Of a DNA stretch of 64,000 nt, positions 1 through 9,988 are shown in pieces. Origin of the DNA: Pterobdella sp. o SKG-2022 (taxonomy: Eukaryota > Annelida > Clitellata > Hirudinida > Piscicolidae); contig OZ038327.1 of NCBI GenBank assembly GCA_964035795.1, forward strand, positions 1,141,936-1,205,935. Reading direction: 5' to 3'. The position numbers and the translations under genes are program-made. The notes beneath the pieces are model-generated. The model did not search any database, was not told the DNA's origin, and worked only from the letters and a program-made list of their open reading frames with translations. The first letter of the stretch is position 1. Each line of letters opens with the position of its first letter.

Positions 1-256
1 TTATGGGATGTTGCTGTGTATTATGAAATTTCCAAAGTAATAATGGGCGAAGTTTGAGAATTAATCAAGTCAAAAGGGTTTTCTATTTTTTAACTTTTCG
101 AATCAATTGTTTTGTTAACTTTTATACCATACGTAAACTAAAAATGAATTCAGGTTTAAAATTTTTTTTTAAATTTATATGAAGAAATCATCTGATTAAG
201 GAACAAAAAAAATTCAAAACATTCATAAAATAATTCTCCAAAAAACTCAACTTCCA

Positions 257-263
257 TATAAAA
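257..263 (+). promoter_or_regulatory. TATA box of the first Cys-rich gene
   Basis: A clean TATAAAA lies 78 bases upstream of the ATG at 335, which would place a start site near 290 and a 5' leader of about 45 bases. The position fits a single-exon gene with a core promoter directly upstream. This is a motif call only. Confidence 0.55.
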
Positions 264-334
264 ACTAGCATTGGTAATTATAAAATCAATTCACTTTTAC
301 ACTACATTTGAAAACAAAACAAACAAGAAACATA

Positions 335-2398
335 ATGAACAAAAAAAAGATGCAAATTGTCAACAAAATCGAAGAACTACATCACCTCAAGAGTCTCAAG
401 AAACAACTCAAAGCTCAAAAACGGTCAAAAAACCCTCAGAAAACTTCAGGAAAGGATGGTCCTTCTCACAGAAAACCATTAAAGAATCATTATGACAACC
501 TCTGTTATCACAAACCTTCACCAAACCATATTTATGACTGTGATACAAAGCCAAAAAACTGCTCTGATGATACCCGAAGTTGCCGAAGTTACGGAAAAAC
601 ACTTTTTTTAAATGGTGGAATTTGTCAACATTCTGATGAACTTCCTCTCAACACCAACACCTCCAAATTAAACGCTGATAGACCTTTCTACCACCCTCTG
701 CCATTATCTACGCCATTTTTATTCCCACCGTGTAACTGCAACAATCCAAGAAACCATGAAATAGGTAAAAACAAAAAAGCACTAAAAATAGTTAAAGGAA
801 GAATAAATGACTTAAAATCTGAACTGGGAAACGAAACAAAAAACGGAAGAATTTTTGGGGGATGTGTGAATGGAGAAATGTTTAGTTGTGGTGTGGGTAA
901 TGGTGAAAAAACTGGTAGATTAGGTATAGATGATTTGAATAATAGGGGTAAAAACGTTGGTGAGATTAACGATGGTGAAATAGAGAACGCACTCTACGAT
1001 ACAGTGAGTAGAGCTTTTTTGAAAAGAAAGACGGAGTTAGAGGGAAGGATTGGTGGCCTTGATGAAGAGATTTTACAGCCTTTTGGGGATGATTCTGAGT
1101 TATTTAATATTCAATTCAAACAAAAAAAAGATGATACTGATTGGAGGTCAAGCAATGATATGAAGTCAAACAATGATACGAGGTCAAGCTATGATATGAA
1201 ATTAAACTATGATATGAGATCAAACGATGGTATAAGATCAAACAAAGATATTGAAGCGAGAAAAAAAATATACAAAAAAACTGAGAAAATAAATCCCAAT
1301 CTGACATATAATTTTGCGAAAAACAATGATTTCAAATCTTTGAACGAATCAGTGAACAACTCACAAAAAGAGAGCGTAAGCTTCTCTAAGTACCCACAAA
1401 TCTTCAACCCGGAAACAAAACTTTATCATCTGAACCCTAAACAGGCTCTAGCGGTGTATAACTTGGAGGATGACTCAAGTAGAGCTACTGATAGATCTTC
1501 TTCAATGTTTTCTAGCACTAGGAACCCGGTTGAGAGCTTACCTTCAAGACGATTTTATCCTTTTTCAAAAACCAGCATTGGTGCTAAGAGGAAAAGGAAG
1601 TCAAAAAAAACTAATTACAGTTCTGATTCTGGTGATCATGATGATGGTAATGATAATGATGGTAAATCTTCGAAAGAGAAAAAATCAAAAAAATGCCAGT
1701 TTTGTATTTGTTTCCCTAGGAAAAAAAAGAAGAAAAACATAAAAAGCGACATTAAAAAATTGTTGAAGTTATTTCGCAGTTGTAAATGTTGCTGCGCATC
1801 TAACAACCTATGTTGCTATTATCCTAATTTTTGCAACAATTGTTGTCCTCCTAATTTTTGCAACAATTGTTGTCCTCCTAATTTTTGCAACCAAAATTGT
1901 TGTTGCCCTCCTAATTTTTGCAATCAAAGTTATTGTTGTCCCTTTAATTTTTGCAACAATTGTTGTGGTCCTCCTAATTTTCGCAACCAAAGTTGTAGTC
2001 TCCCTAATTTTTGCAACAATTGTTATGGTTCTTCTAATTTTTGCAACCAAAGTTGTGTTCCTTCTAAATGTTTCAACAATTGTTGTGATTGTTGCGACAA
2101 AAACCCAGGTTGTTGCAACCCCTGTTGTGAAGGTTGCTATTGCAAGGAATATTGTTGTGGTGAAGGATGTTGTGGTAAAGAATGTTGTGAGAGATTTTGT
2201 TGTGGTAGTGGTTGTTGTGGGAAGCCAAGTATGAATAAAGAAAAGAAGAACTCTGGCAAGCTAGTGAAGGAACAAAAACTCAAATTGTTGAATAGGCTGC
2301 TCAAAGAATTGCCAGGGCCATCCTGTTTGGGAGAAAAAAGTTCAAAAAAAGAATCTCAACTTTTTGAAATGAACTCAAAAAATAACCTATATAGATAA
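335..2398 (+). CDS. Cys-rich, Lys-rich low-complexity protein 1 (unknown)
   Basis: Single open exon of 687 residues. I start it at the ATG at 335, because the frame upstream has no earlier ATG; a second ATG follows at 350. I do not recognise a family. The N-terminal two thirds are basic and polar, with a degenerate 5-residue repeat around residues 269-306 (blocks such as MKSN, TRSS, MRSN). After a poly-lysine stretch near residues 452-470, residues about 480-630 are a tandem cysteine domain built from units like PPNFCNNCC, followed by CCGEGCC-type blocks. The last 57 residues are lysine-rich and nearly cysteine-free. No signal peptide or membrane segment is visible. AATAAA signals occur at 2538 and 2634. 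The composition suggests a disulfide-cross-linked structural protein, such as a sperm, cuticle or fibre component. That role is inference from composition only. Confidence 0.75.
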   Translation: MNKKKMQIVNKIEELHHLKSLKKQLKAQKRSKNPQKTSGKDGPSHRKPLKNHYDNLCYHKPSPNHIYDCDTKPKNCSDDTRSCRSYGKTLFLNGGICQHSDELPLNTNTSKLNADRPFYHPLPLSTPFLFPPCNCNNPRNHEIGKNKKALKIVKGRINDLKSELGNETKNGRIFGGCVNGEMFSCGVGNGEKTGRLGIDDLNNRGKNVGEINDGEIENALYDTVSRAFLKRKTELEGRIGGLDEEILQPFGDDSELFNIQFKQKKDDTDWRSSNDMKSNNDTRSSYDMKLNYDMRSNDGIRSNKDIEARKKIYKKTEKINPNLTYNFAKNNDFKSLNESVNNSQKESVSFSKYPQIFNPETKLYHLNPKQALAVYNLEDDSSRATDRSSSMFSSTRNPVESLPSRRFYPFSKTSIGAKRKRKSKKTNYSSDSGDHDDGNDNDGKSSKEKKSKKCQFCICFPRKKKKKNIKSDIKKLLKLFRSCKCCCASNNLCCYYPNFCNNCCPPNFCNNCCPPNFCNQNCCCPPNFCNQSYCCPFNFCNNCCGPPNFRNQSCSLPNFCNNCYGSSNFCNQSCVPSKCFNNCCDCCDKNPGCCNPCCEGCYCKEYCCGEGCCGKECCERFCCGSGCCGKPSMNKEKKNSGKLVKEQKLKLLNRLLKELPGPSCLGEKSSKKESQLFEMNSKNNLYR
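1800..2225 (+). repeat. In-frame tandem cysteine repeats in gene 1
   Basis: The DNA repeats units of about 27-36 bases containing AATTTTTGCAACAATTGTTG. They encode PPNFCNNCC and longer variants with NQNCCC or NQSYCC. Unit lengths vary by whole codons, so the reading frame is kept, which argues that the repeat is translated and selected. Confidence 0.8.
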
Positions 2399-2820
2399 TA
2401 AGAATAATAATAGTAATAATAAAAACAATAACAATAATAACAATACCAATACCAATAATAACAATGATATTAATAATATTAAAAATAATTCGTGTGTTAA
2501 ACTACATCATGTTTTGAATATTTTGAATTGATATCAAAATAAAATTAAGTCATAAATTATTTTATGATAATTAAATGAAAAGATGTGAGTTGTATACTGA
2601 ATTCACTTTTAAGCCTATGACGATATTTTGAAAAATAAATAAAAAACACGAAAAAAAAAAAACAGGTTTTTAATTCATCAAAAAAAGAAAAAAAATGGAA
2701 TTTTGAATTTGAAAGGACCGTTAAAAATATTTAATTTCATATAATAAATTCATTTAAAACATTGAAAAACCCCAAGAGCTCTGATGAATGTGAAGTACAA
2801 AAACAAAAAAAAAACTAAAC
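2399..2820. other. Intergenic spacer
   Basis: A/T-rich spacer between the first two Cys-rich genes. It holds an AAT-rich microsatellite directly after the stop codon and AATAAA polyadenylation candidates for the upstream gene. A TATA-like stretch near 2740 could serve the next gene. I see no coding exon. Confidence 0.5.
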
Positions 2821-4086
2821 ATGGTATTTTTTGGTAGAAAAAAAGGCAGAAATGAAGAAATGGTCAAAGAGCAGTGCAGCAATGGAATTGGTGAATGTTG
2901 CTTTTTTGCTAATAGCTGCGACAATAAAAGCTGCTATGGTTCTAAGCAAAAGCTGTTGCAGCTGCGGAAACTTGGCGATTCTGCTTTGGTTAATGTTAAT
3001 GTCAAAAAAAATGGTTGTGGGGGCGGAGAGATACAATTTGATGTGCATAAAAACCAGAATAGCTGTTGTTGTAGGCCTGACTTTGAGAAATTTCTGCACT
3101 GTTGTGGGCGTGGTGGGTCTGGTAGGTGTACTTGTGAAGGGTGGGATGGGTCTGGTGGTTTTGGTGGGTGTGGTTGTGAAGGGTGGGGTAGGTGGGGTGG
3201 GTCTGGTGGGTGGAGTGGGTCTGGTGGTTGTGGAGGCTGTAGAGGGCCTGGTGGTTGTGGTGAGCGTGGTTGTGAAACGTGGGGTGGGTCTGGTGGTTGT
3301 GAAGGGTGGGGTGGGTCTGGTGGTTGTGGTGAGCGTGGTTGTGAAAGATGGGGTGGGTCTAGCGGTTGTGGTGGGCGTGAAGGCTGTGGCGGGTCTGGTG
3401 GTTGTGGTGGGCGTGGTTGTGAAGGGTGTGGTGGGTCTGGTGGTTGGGGAGGTTGTGGTGGGTGTGATTGTGTTTATTTTCTGTGTGATAATGGTTTTGG
3501 GGGTGGGTGTGATGGAAGTTGTGTGGTTTTTGATGGTTTTGGAAATGGTTGTGGTGGTTGTTGTATGGAAGATAGTGGGCGAGGTGGTTGTGGTGGAGGT
3601 AGAGGATGGTGTGGAGATTCAGGTAGAGGTTCGAGTGGTGGAGGTTGTTGCAAAGATAAGTGTTATGACTGTGGTAAGTGTAGCAATTGTTGTTTATGCA
3701 AATGCGAGCCGGAAAGATGTTGTATAAAGAAATTTTGCTGCGATGAAAAAGATCGTTCTCATTATGGTAATGGCGGCGGGGCTTTGCTCTTTAAAAAGCT
3801 ACTCGACTGCGTGGCACAGGGCCTAGAAAATCACTGCGAAAACCAATGCTCAAAGAAACCCAGCAAGCAAAAAAACAATAGCGGAAAAAGAGATAAGAAG
3901 GAAAAAAAGGTGTCAAAGGAATCGGCTTCCACAAAATCTTTTGAAACCACCAAACCTGTTCAAATACTCGGAGATGATGTCAATGTGGTTGTGAAGAAAA
4001 ACAAGAAAATTAGGAGCAACCATAAAGATGCTGCAGAAAAAAAACGTCGTAAGTTCAAATTCGATCTAAAGCCAAAAAAAAAATAA
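2821..4086 (+). CDS. Gly/Cys/Trp-repeat protein with Lys-rich tail, gene 2 (unknown)
   Basis: Single open exon of 421 residues starting at ATG 2821 (context AAACATGG). The first 95 residues are a basic leader with scattered cysteine pairs. Residues about 98-270 are a degenerate repeat of blocks such as GGSGGCG, GCEGWGG and GCGERGCE, rich in Gly, Cys and Trp. Residues about 280-310 contain CCKDKCYDCGKCSNCC-type spacing. The last 80 residues are lysine-rich (ending KPKKK). No family is recognised. It lies 422 bases downstream of gene 1 on the same strand and shares its plan of cysteine domain followed by a basic tail, so it is probably a diverged member of the same local set. The neighbouring frame over the repeat is also open, but its Val-rich translation is a by-product of the GGT/GTG repeat. 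A candidate AATAAA lies near 4225. Confidence 0.72.
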   Translation: MVFFGRKKGRNEEMVKEQCSNGIGECCFFANSCDNKSCYGSKQKLLQLRKLGDSALVNVNVKKNGCGGGEIQFDVHKNQNSCCCRPDFEKFLHCCGRGGSGRCTCEGWDGSGGFGGCGCEGWGRWGGSGGWSGSGGCGGCRGPGGCGERGCETWGGSGGCEGWGGSGGCGERGCERWGGSSGCGGREGCGGSGGCGGRGCEGCGGSGGWGGCGGCDCVYFLCDNGFGGGCDGSCVVFDGFGNGCGGCCMEDSGRGGCGGGRGWCGDSGRGSSGGGCCKDKCYDCGKCSNCCLCKCEPERCCIKKFCCDEKDRSHYGNGGGALLFKKLLDCVAQGLENHCENQCSKKPSKQKNNSGKRDKKEKKVSKESASTKSFETTKPVQILGDDVNVVVKKNKKIRSNHKDAAEKKRRKFKFDLKPKKK

Positions 4087-4645
4087 GTTTAAAAATAGAA
4101 AAAAAATAAGAAAAATAATATTGAAATCGTATTAAATTATATTATCTGAATAAGTTTAAAAATAGAAAATTAAAAAATAATCAATGCGATGGAAAAACAA
4201 ATAATAACAAAAATCTGAAAAAAGAATAAAAATTCTTTGATCAGAAAATAATCAAAATAATTTATTTTTATATCTTTTTCGGTTAATGCTTTAGTATTTG
4301 GGAATATTAAAATGTTTCGTTAAAACTCAGCTTTCTAGTGATGATTTGTTTCACGTGCTCTTATGAAGTTTCAAAAAATAAAAAATATAGAAGTTTAATT
4401 TTTTATTCAGCATAAAAACTATATAAAAACTAGATTACCATTACTAATCATTCGAGCGGTAATAATGTTATAGGTTGCATCCCTAATGATAATAAAATGA
4501 ATGAAACATGAGTTTAATAATAGCAGTAATAGGATTGGCAATACTATGATCAATAAGAATAACAAAAATAATGAAAAAAAACAAACAATAATACTAGTAA
4601 TAATAATAATAAAGCAACAGCAACCAACCACCTCCCCTCCTTCCC
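4087..4645. other. Spacer between convergent genes 2 and 3
   Basis: The spacer holds the 3' ends of two convergent genes. It is A/T-rich with AATAAA on the plus strand near 4225 and AAT-rich microsatellite tracts at 4500-4620. I see no coding exon. Confidence 0.45.
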
Positions 4646-7600
4646 CTAGCAATACGCAATCAGATTCTCAATCTCACTAATAATGTCATTGATTTCTTCT
4701 TTGAGTTTGTGCGTGGAAGGTTCTAGACCAAAATCTCCATCCATTTGGCCGTCGGATATGCTTTTCTGGAGTTTGAGAATTTCAATCGTTAGCTCTTGTT
4801 CAATCTGTTTCTTCAGGGCTGTTTCTTGGCTTTCTTGGTTTTTTTCTTTATATTTTGTTTGATTTTTTTCTGGGTTCTTTTTTTGTTTTTTTATTTTTGT
4901 TGGTTTTTGGGGTTTTTTGGAATTTGATGGTATATTTTTGGGTATTTTTTGCTTGGGTATTGTTTGCTTAGGTATTGTTTGCTTAGGTATTGTTTGCTTA
5001 GGTATTGTTTGCTTAGGTATTGTTTGCTTAGGTATTGTTTGCTTAGGTATTGTTTGCTTAGGTATTGTTTGCTTAGGTATTGTTTGCTTAGGTATTGTTT
5101 GCTTAGGTATTGTTTGCTTAGGTATTGTTTGCTTAGGTATTGTTTGCTTAGGTATTGTTTGCTTAGGTATTGTTTGCTTAGGTATTGTTTGCTTGGCTTT
5201 TTTTGGGTTTTCTTTAGGTAACTTTTTCTTTAAAATTTTTTGTTTGGGTATTTTTTCATTGGAAAGCTTGCCTCTAGATTTTGGGTTTTTCATCTTTTTT
5301 TTTCTTGAACTATTTTTTCCTAAGTTTTTCTCACCTACATCTTCAGAGCTACTACTACTTTTCAAATTTATACTCCTTTTCTTCACTTCATCTTTGCTTC
5401 TTACTTTTTTCAAGCCTTTTCTCATTTTTTCTTCAAATCCACTTTCAAACCTAGACTTTCTATTTAATTCATTCGCGGTCTTTTGCTTGAAAAAATCATA
5501 AGAATTTTTGAATTTTTCTTTAATATCTTTGGCATCACTTCTATTATGACAACTTGAAGAATATTCGAAAGAGGGCGTCTTACTACTGTGGGTCAAAGGT
5601 TGATTGTAATTGGATCTGTTATAATTCTTGCTGGAAAGCTTACTAGGGCGTTTAGTCTTAACAGAATCATCATCATAACCATGCCGTCTATTAACTCTAT
5701 CATTATTAGCATATAAATTGACATTACTGTTTGTGAAGAAGAGTTTTTTGCCATTGTTTCTGGACAGAGTCTCATTAGAAGCAAGAACATTATAAGCGTG
5801 CATATCAGCCCTACTTTGGACTGTTTTTCGAAAGAATTTTGAGGGCGGGATGTTGTGGAAGTCTTTGAACCCTGTTCCAAAATCGAGTCCCAACCTCTGC
5901 ACATTCTGGTAGTGACTCGTGTTGTCTAAGATAGACCTGGACCTGCTCTCTTCACTTTCCAATTTGGCCATGTTTTCTATGGAATCAACCTTATCGTCGA
6001 AGTATTGCTTACTTTCTTTCCTGGAGCTTCTTTGGGATGTTAAAGATGGTTTTCTAATAGTTGACTTAGATAGAGACTCGAAAGAAGGAAGATTGCTGGA
6101 GTTGTTTGGTGTTTCTTCTGATGGTTGCTCCATTTGCAGTACTTTTCCTCTTATAAAATCTGACAAAGTATTTTCATTTGTAATCTGGCTTCTGGACAGA
6201 AAATCAAGGTCACTTTCTATATCTTTTATCTTTTTTCTCAAAGATTTTTTGCTTGATTTGCGTTTTGCATCTTCTTCAGATGAACTGTCACCACAACATA
6301 AACACAAGCCATCATTTTTACCACAACATTTTAAACACATTTTGCTGTTTTTACCATTAGATCCGGAACTACAATTGCAACAAATACGTGGGCCTTCACA
6401 ACTTGAATCACTATCCGACTGGGAACTGCAACCAGAGTCGGAAGAACTGGAAGAAGGCACGCAGTAACAACAACATGGAAACGGGTAGAGGCATGGTGGG
6501 CATGCAGTAGAGGGTTGGGGTAAAAATGGGGGTTGTTGAGTTGGTAGAAGGGCTTGTTGTTGAATTGGTAGTAGAGCTTGTTCTTGAGTTGGTTGTAAAA
6601 CTTGTTGTTGACTTGGTTGTGGGGTTTGTTGTTGAGTTGGTTGTGAAACTTGTTGATGATTTGGTTGTGGGGTTTGTTGTTGAGTTGGTTGAAGAGTTTG
6701 TTGTTGACTTGGTTGTGGGGTTTGTTGTTGAGTTGATTGCAGAGTTTGTTGCTGAGTTTGTTGTGAGGTTTGTTGTTGAGTAGGTTGTAGGGCTTGTTGT
6801 TGAGTTGGTTGAACGGCTTGTTGTTGTGTGGGTAGAAAAGACGGAAAAAGAGGAAGAGGTGGAGGAGGAGGAAAAAAATGAAAAGAAGAAGAAGAAGGTG
6901 AATAAAGACAAGAATTAGACAATTGTGAAGGACTGCATGGCCCAATTTTTGACGCTGAAGGCTTGACTCTTGAAAATTCTTGATTGAAAACAAGAGGAAG
7001 AGGGGAAGGAGGAGGAGGAGGAAGAGGAGGAGGAGGAGGAGAAGGAGGAGGAGGAGGAGGAGGAGGAGGAAGAGGAAGAGGGAGTTGGTGGTTTAGTGTT
7101 ATAACAACTTCTTGAGGTCCAGGTGAGCTCTGGCTGAGTTGTTGCTGCAGTTGAGAAACTTGTTGTTGAAGCTCGAATATTGTTGAAATATCAATGTAGT
7201 TATCTGAGGTGTGTTCTCTGAGTAATTCTTCTCTTTGAGAGAAAGATGGCAGTCTTAAAGGCTTTTGATTTTGGCAAAATGATTGAGATGCTTGTATAAG
7301 TTTTTCATCTTCCTTCTTCTGAGAAGCTAGGGCTTGTTCCAACAACTCAATATGTTCTGTGAGGTCTGCTTGGCTGAGGTCATTGTGGGTTGATGGTTCT
7401 TCGAGCCTTCTTGGATGAAAATTTGAAGGAATATCTAAGAAATAGGAACTCTTATGCCCACCACTATTATTGAGAGAAAACTGTTTTGAATGAAAATCTT
7501 CCACCTCGTTTGAAGTACCCGGTAGACAATACCCAACATTCAAAGGACTTTTAAACCCCAAACGCTGATCTAAATCGCATGAGTAATCCATACCGTGCTT

Positions 7601-9988
7601 AAGACTTTGAATTTTGGGTTGGAAAAGGTTTGGAGTGGGTGGTTGATTGGGGGTTTTTTGGCAAACAACCAGTTCTTTTAACAGTTCTATCATATGCGGG
7701 AGAATTTGATAGTTTTGCTCAGTGGTGTTAGTTTGTTGTCTTTGGTTCTGTAAAGACATTAGGTCTGTTAGCTGTTTCAAAGTGTTGAAGTCGATATTAT
7801 TTTCGTTTTGTTTTTTGTTTTTTTTTCGTTTCTTTTTTTTTTGTTTTTTATTATTTTTCTTTCCGTTGTTTTCATCATTTTTCTGTTCAGTGTTTTCATA
7901 ATTTTTTTTCTGTTCTTTTTTATCGTCATTATTATCTTTTATTGGATTTCTTTTCCAGTCTTGTTGCAGGTAAAAAGCTCTTTGAAGAATATTTTTTTGT
8001 CTGCCAACATTCAAATCACAAACAAATCCATCAGGAGAGAAACTCGGATATTGTGACATTAAATTTTTTCTTCTCATATGGGCTGATTGGTCAAACTCTG
8101 TAAAAAACCTGGTACTATAGTCTGGTGGTTGAAGAAGAGATGGAAAAATTGGTGGTTTCGTGGGTGGAAGCAAAAAATCTGACCTCTTATTCATCGACGT
8201 TTTACTCAATGAAATAACTGCAGGCCTGGAGAGGTTGGGAGGAATAGGGGGTGGGGGGTTGAAGATATCATTATAAGGCATATACTGTGTATAAAGAGCT
8301 GCATTGGACTGCGGTATAAAAGGACTTGGGGTTGCATTTGGCTGAGGAAACGGTGGATTAAAATTTGGTTGGGAGGGTGGGGGAAGTGAAGAACCGATTT
8401 TTTGAGGAAGAGGTCCAGGAAGAAGATTTACGCGTTTAAAAGAAGTGTTTGAATATTTATCCAATTTTGGAAGCGGTGCATTTGGGGTGGCATTTATCTG
8501 CATAGATTGGTGGGTGGGAGCTGCATTCACCTGGAATTGGTTTGAAGATGACATTATTTGAGAACTTAACTGAGTGGATTTATTTTCTTGGGGAAGTTTT
8601 AATGTTATTTCAGTTTGTGTTTTTGATGGAGCTTGGATGGCTCTCATGGGAGAACGGGGCGGTTGTTTGGAAAAGGTTGAGTCAAAAAGAAGTTTATTTG
8701 GTATTTTATCTTTTGAGATTTTTTGGCTTTTATAGAATAAGTTCACGGTATTAAATAGTTGATCATACGTGTCATCTGGTTTTGGGATGGGTGAATGGAA
8801 GTTTTTTTCACACTGGGAAATAGAATGTTTTGGGGTGTTGGCTCTGGGTGTTTGATTGAAAAAAGTATCACACTTCATATTATACTTATTACTATCGAGT
8901 CTTTCCATTTTAGGGGTATGTGGTGGGTTGTAGTATTGGTCCAATTTTGATTGGAAAACATCCCCTTGACCTTTTTTCTCATCTGTTGGAATATCGAAAA
9001 CCTTACCGAAAAACTTGGGCACTGGCTTTGAGTTCGGTGACGAGGTTTTCTTCAGATTTCCGAAATTTTTCAAATTATTTTTGATTGATCTCATATTTAA
9101 AAATGGGGATGGCATAGTGTATCTTTGAGAATTTCTTGGTAAATATTCCCTATTTGTTGAGTAACCTTCTAGTGGTGAGAACCTTCCTTGTTTCAAAAAC
9201 TTCTGAGACCAGAAAAATTCATCATTAAACAATGATTTTTCATCATTGCCCTTGTTAGACAGATGTATTTGGGTTTCATTTCTGGATGCTGGTCTGGTTG
9301 TTTTGGAGAAGGTGGGAGATTTGAGACTACTTTTCTTAGCGGATGTGCCAGTCAAGGTTTGCTCCTTGCGACCAACTCTCTCTTTAGAAGATTTCTTCTC
9401 TGTTGATATATCCAAATCTTCTGTTTTTTCTGGAGGTTTTTGAAAATCGCTTTTAATCTCTTTAGAGTCTGTAACGCCTTCTTTGGTATTTTTAAAGTTC
9501 TCAGAGAATTTCTTGAAGCCATACGGAACATCAACACCAATTTGAGTTTTTTGAAGACTCGAGTCACCACTTTGAGAACTGGAAGCATCATTTTGAAAAC
9601 CAGAAAAGCCACCTTTTAAACTAAAAACGTCATTTTTCGAATGACTTATCTCAGTTAAACTAACAGTTTTGATGCTGTCAACACTTTTTAGTAAATCTTC
9701 GGTTCCAACAAAACTAACGTCATCAAAATTTTTGTCACCATTTTTAAAAACTTTCAGACCATTTTTCAATAGTCCCAATTCTTTCTTACTAGATTCCCCA
9801 AACGGCTTCAAATCCGTAGCATGATATTCCCTGAAACCTGAGCTACTCAGACACGAAATCCCACAAAGTTTCTTATAGTTTTTCCCACTAAGACTTCTGT
9901 TGTAAACTCGGTCGTTTGGTGGTGGTTGCTGGTGCAATAGTGCATCTTCGTACAATGGTGGAGGGAGTTGATGGCTTGATTCACTCGT
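4646..9988 (-). CDS. Giant low-complexity Cys/Pro/Gln/Lys protein, gene 3 (unknown), main exon
   Basis: The minus-strand exon is open for about 1,781 codons, from a splice acceptor (TTTTTTCAG, exon beginning at 9988) to a TAG at 4646. It has no ATG near its 5' end, so the start lies in an upstream exon. A candidate is the 15-base exon 11046-11032, ATG plus four codons followed by GTGAGT, which joins in phase. Visible regions, in approximate residues from 9988: Ser/Lys/Asn-rich 1-960; poly-proline 969-996; about a dozen octapeptides of PTQQQxxQ type 1051-1152; a cysteine cluster with CCCYC and CCNC 1169-1233; basic Ser-rich sequence; 16 copies of PKQTI 1599-1679; a Lys-rich tail ending in IAYC. 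No enzyme domain or membrane segment is seen. It shares the Cys-plus-Lys composition of its neighbours. Function unknown. Confidence 0.75.
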   Translation of the reverse strand, partial: TSESSHQLPPPLYEDALLHQQPPPNDRVYNRSLSGKNYKKLCGISCLSSSGFREYHATDLKPFGESSKKELGLLKNGLKVFKNGDKNFDDVSFVGTEDLLKSVDSIKTVSLTEISHSKNDVFSLKGGFSGFQNDASSSQSGDSSLQKTQIGVDVPYGFKKFSENFKNTKEGVTDSKEIKSDFQKPPEKTEDLDISTEKKSSKERVGRKEQTLTGTSAKKSSLKSPTFSKTTRPASRNETQIHLSNKGNDEKSLFNDEFFWSQKFLKQGRFSPLEGYSTNREYLPRNSQRYTMPSPFLNMRSIKNNLKNFGNLKKTSSPNSKPVPKFFGKVFDIPTDEKKGQGDVFQSKLDQYYNPPHTPKMERLDSNKYNMKCDTFFNQTPRANTPKHSISQCEKNFHSPIPKPDDTYDQLFNTVNLFYKSQKISKDKIPNKLLFDSTFSKQPPRSPMRAIQAPSKTQTEITLKLPQENKSTQLSSQIMSSSNQFQVNAAPTHQSMQINATPNAPLPKLDKYSNTSFKRVNLLPGPLPQKIGSSLPPPSQPNFNPPFPQPNATPSPFIPQSNAALYTQYMPYNDIFNPPPPIPPNLSRPAVISLSKTSMNKRSDFLLPPTKPPIFPSLLQPPDYSTRFFTEFDQSAHMRRKNLMSQYPSFSPDGFVCDLNVGRQKNILQRAFYLQQDWKRNPIKDNNDDKKEQKKNYENTEQKNDENNGKKNNKKQKKKKRKKNKKQNENNIDFNTLKQLTDLMSLQNQRQQTNTTEQNYQILPHMIELLKELVVCQKTPNQPPTPNLFQPKIQSLKHGMDYSCDLDQRLGFKSPLNVGYCLPGTSNEVEDFHSKQFSLNNSGGHKSSYFLDIPSNFHPRRLEEPSTHNDLSQADLTEHIELLEQALASQKKEDEKLIQASQSFCQNQKPLRLPSFSQREELLREHTSDNYIDISTIFELQQQVSQLQQQLSQSSPGPQEVVITLNHQLPLPLPPPPPPPPPSPPPPPLPPPPPSPLPLVFNQEFSRVKPSASKIGPCSPSQLSNSCLYSPSSSSFHFFPPPPPLPLFPSFLPTQQQAVQPTQQQALQPTQQQTSQQTQQQTLQSTQQQTPQPSQQQTLQPTQQQTPQPNHQQVSQPTQQQTPQPSQQQVLQPTQEQALLPIQQQALLPTQQPPFLPQPSTACPPCLYPFPCCCYCVPSSSSSDSGCSSQSDSDSSCEGPRICCNCSSGSNGKNSKMCLKCCGKNDGLCLCCGDSSSEEDAKRKSSKKSLRKKIKDIESDLDFLSRSQITNENTLSDFIRGKVLQMEQPSEETPNNSSNLPSFESLSKSTIRKPSLTSQRSSRKESKQYFDDKVDSIENMAKLESEESRSRSILDNTSHYQNVQRLGLDFGTGFKDFHNIPPSKFFRKTVQSRADMHAYNVLASNETLSRNNGKKLFFTNSNVNLYANNDRVNRRHGYDDDSVKTKRPSKLSSKNYNRSNYNQPLTHSSKTPSFEYSSSCHNRSDAKDIKEKFKNSYDFFKQKTANELNRKSRFESGFEEKMRKGLKKVRSKDEVKKRSINLKSSSSSEDVGEKNLGKNSSRKKKMKNPKSRGKLSNEKIPKQKILKKKLPKENPKKAKQTIPKQTIPKQTIPKQTIPKQTIPKQTIPKQTIPKQTIPKQTIPKQTIPKQTIPKQTIPKQTIPKQTIPKQTIPKQTIPKQKIPKNIPSNSKKPQKPTKIKKQKKNPEKNQTKYKEKNQESQETALKKQIEQELTIEILKLQKSISDGQMDGDFGLEPSTHKLKEEINDIISEIENLIAYC
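4951..5190 (-). repeat. 15-bp coding minisatellite, 16 copies (PKQTI)
   Basis: Sixteen head-to-tail copies of a 15-base unit (plus strand GCTTAGGTATTGTTT), almost without substitutions, lie inside gene 3. On the minus strand each unit encodes Pro-Lys-Gln-Thr-Ile. The near-identity implies recent expansion or homogenisation, and copy number probably varies between individuals. Confidence 0.95.
6530..6835 (-). repeat. Gln-rich octapeptide coding repeat
   Basis: About twelve to thirteen 24-base units encode PTQQQTPQ and variants (PSQQQTLQ, PNHQQVSQ, PTQEQALL). The units are more diverged than the PKQTI array, so this array looks older. It lies between the poly-proline block and the cysteine cluster of gene 3. 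Confidence 0.85.

Noticed and set aside
1808..2234. Open frames on both strands over the Cys repeats of gene 1
   Set aside because: They are shadows of the in-frame repeat; only the NFCNNCC frame continues into a long protein with an ATG.
4917..5501. Open frame on the plus strand with CLGIV repeats
   Set aside because: It is the antisense of the PKQTI array in gene 3; a 15-base repeat keeps all frames open.
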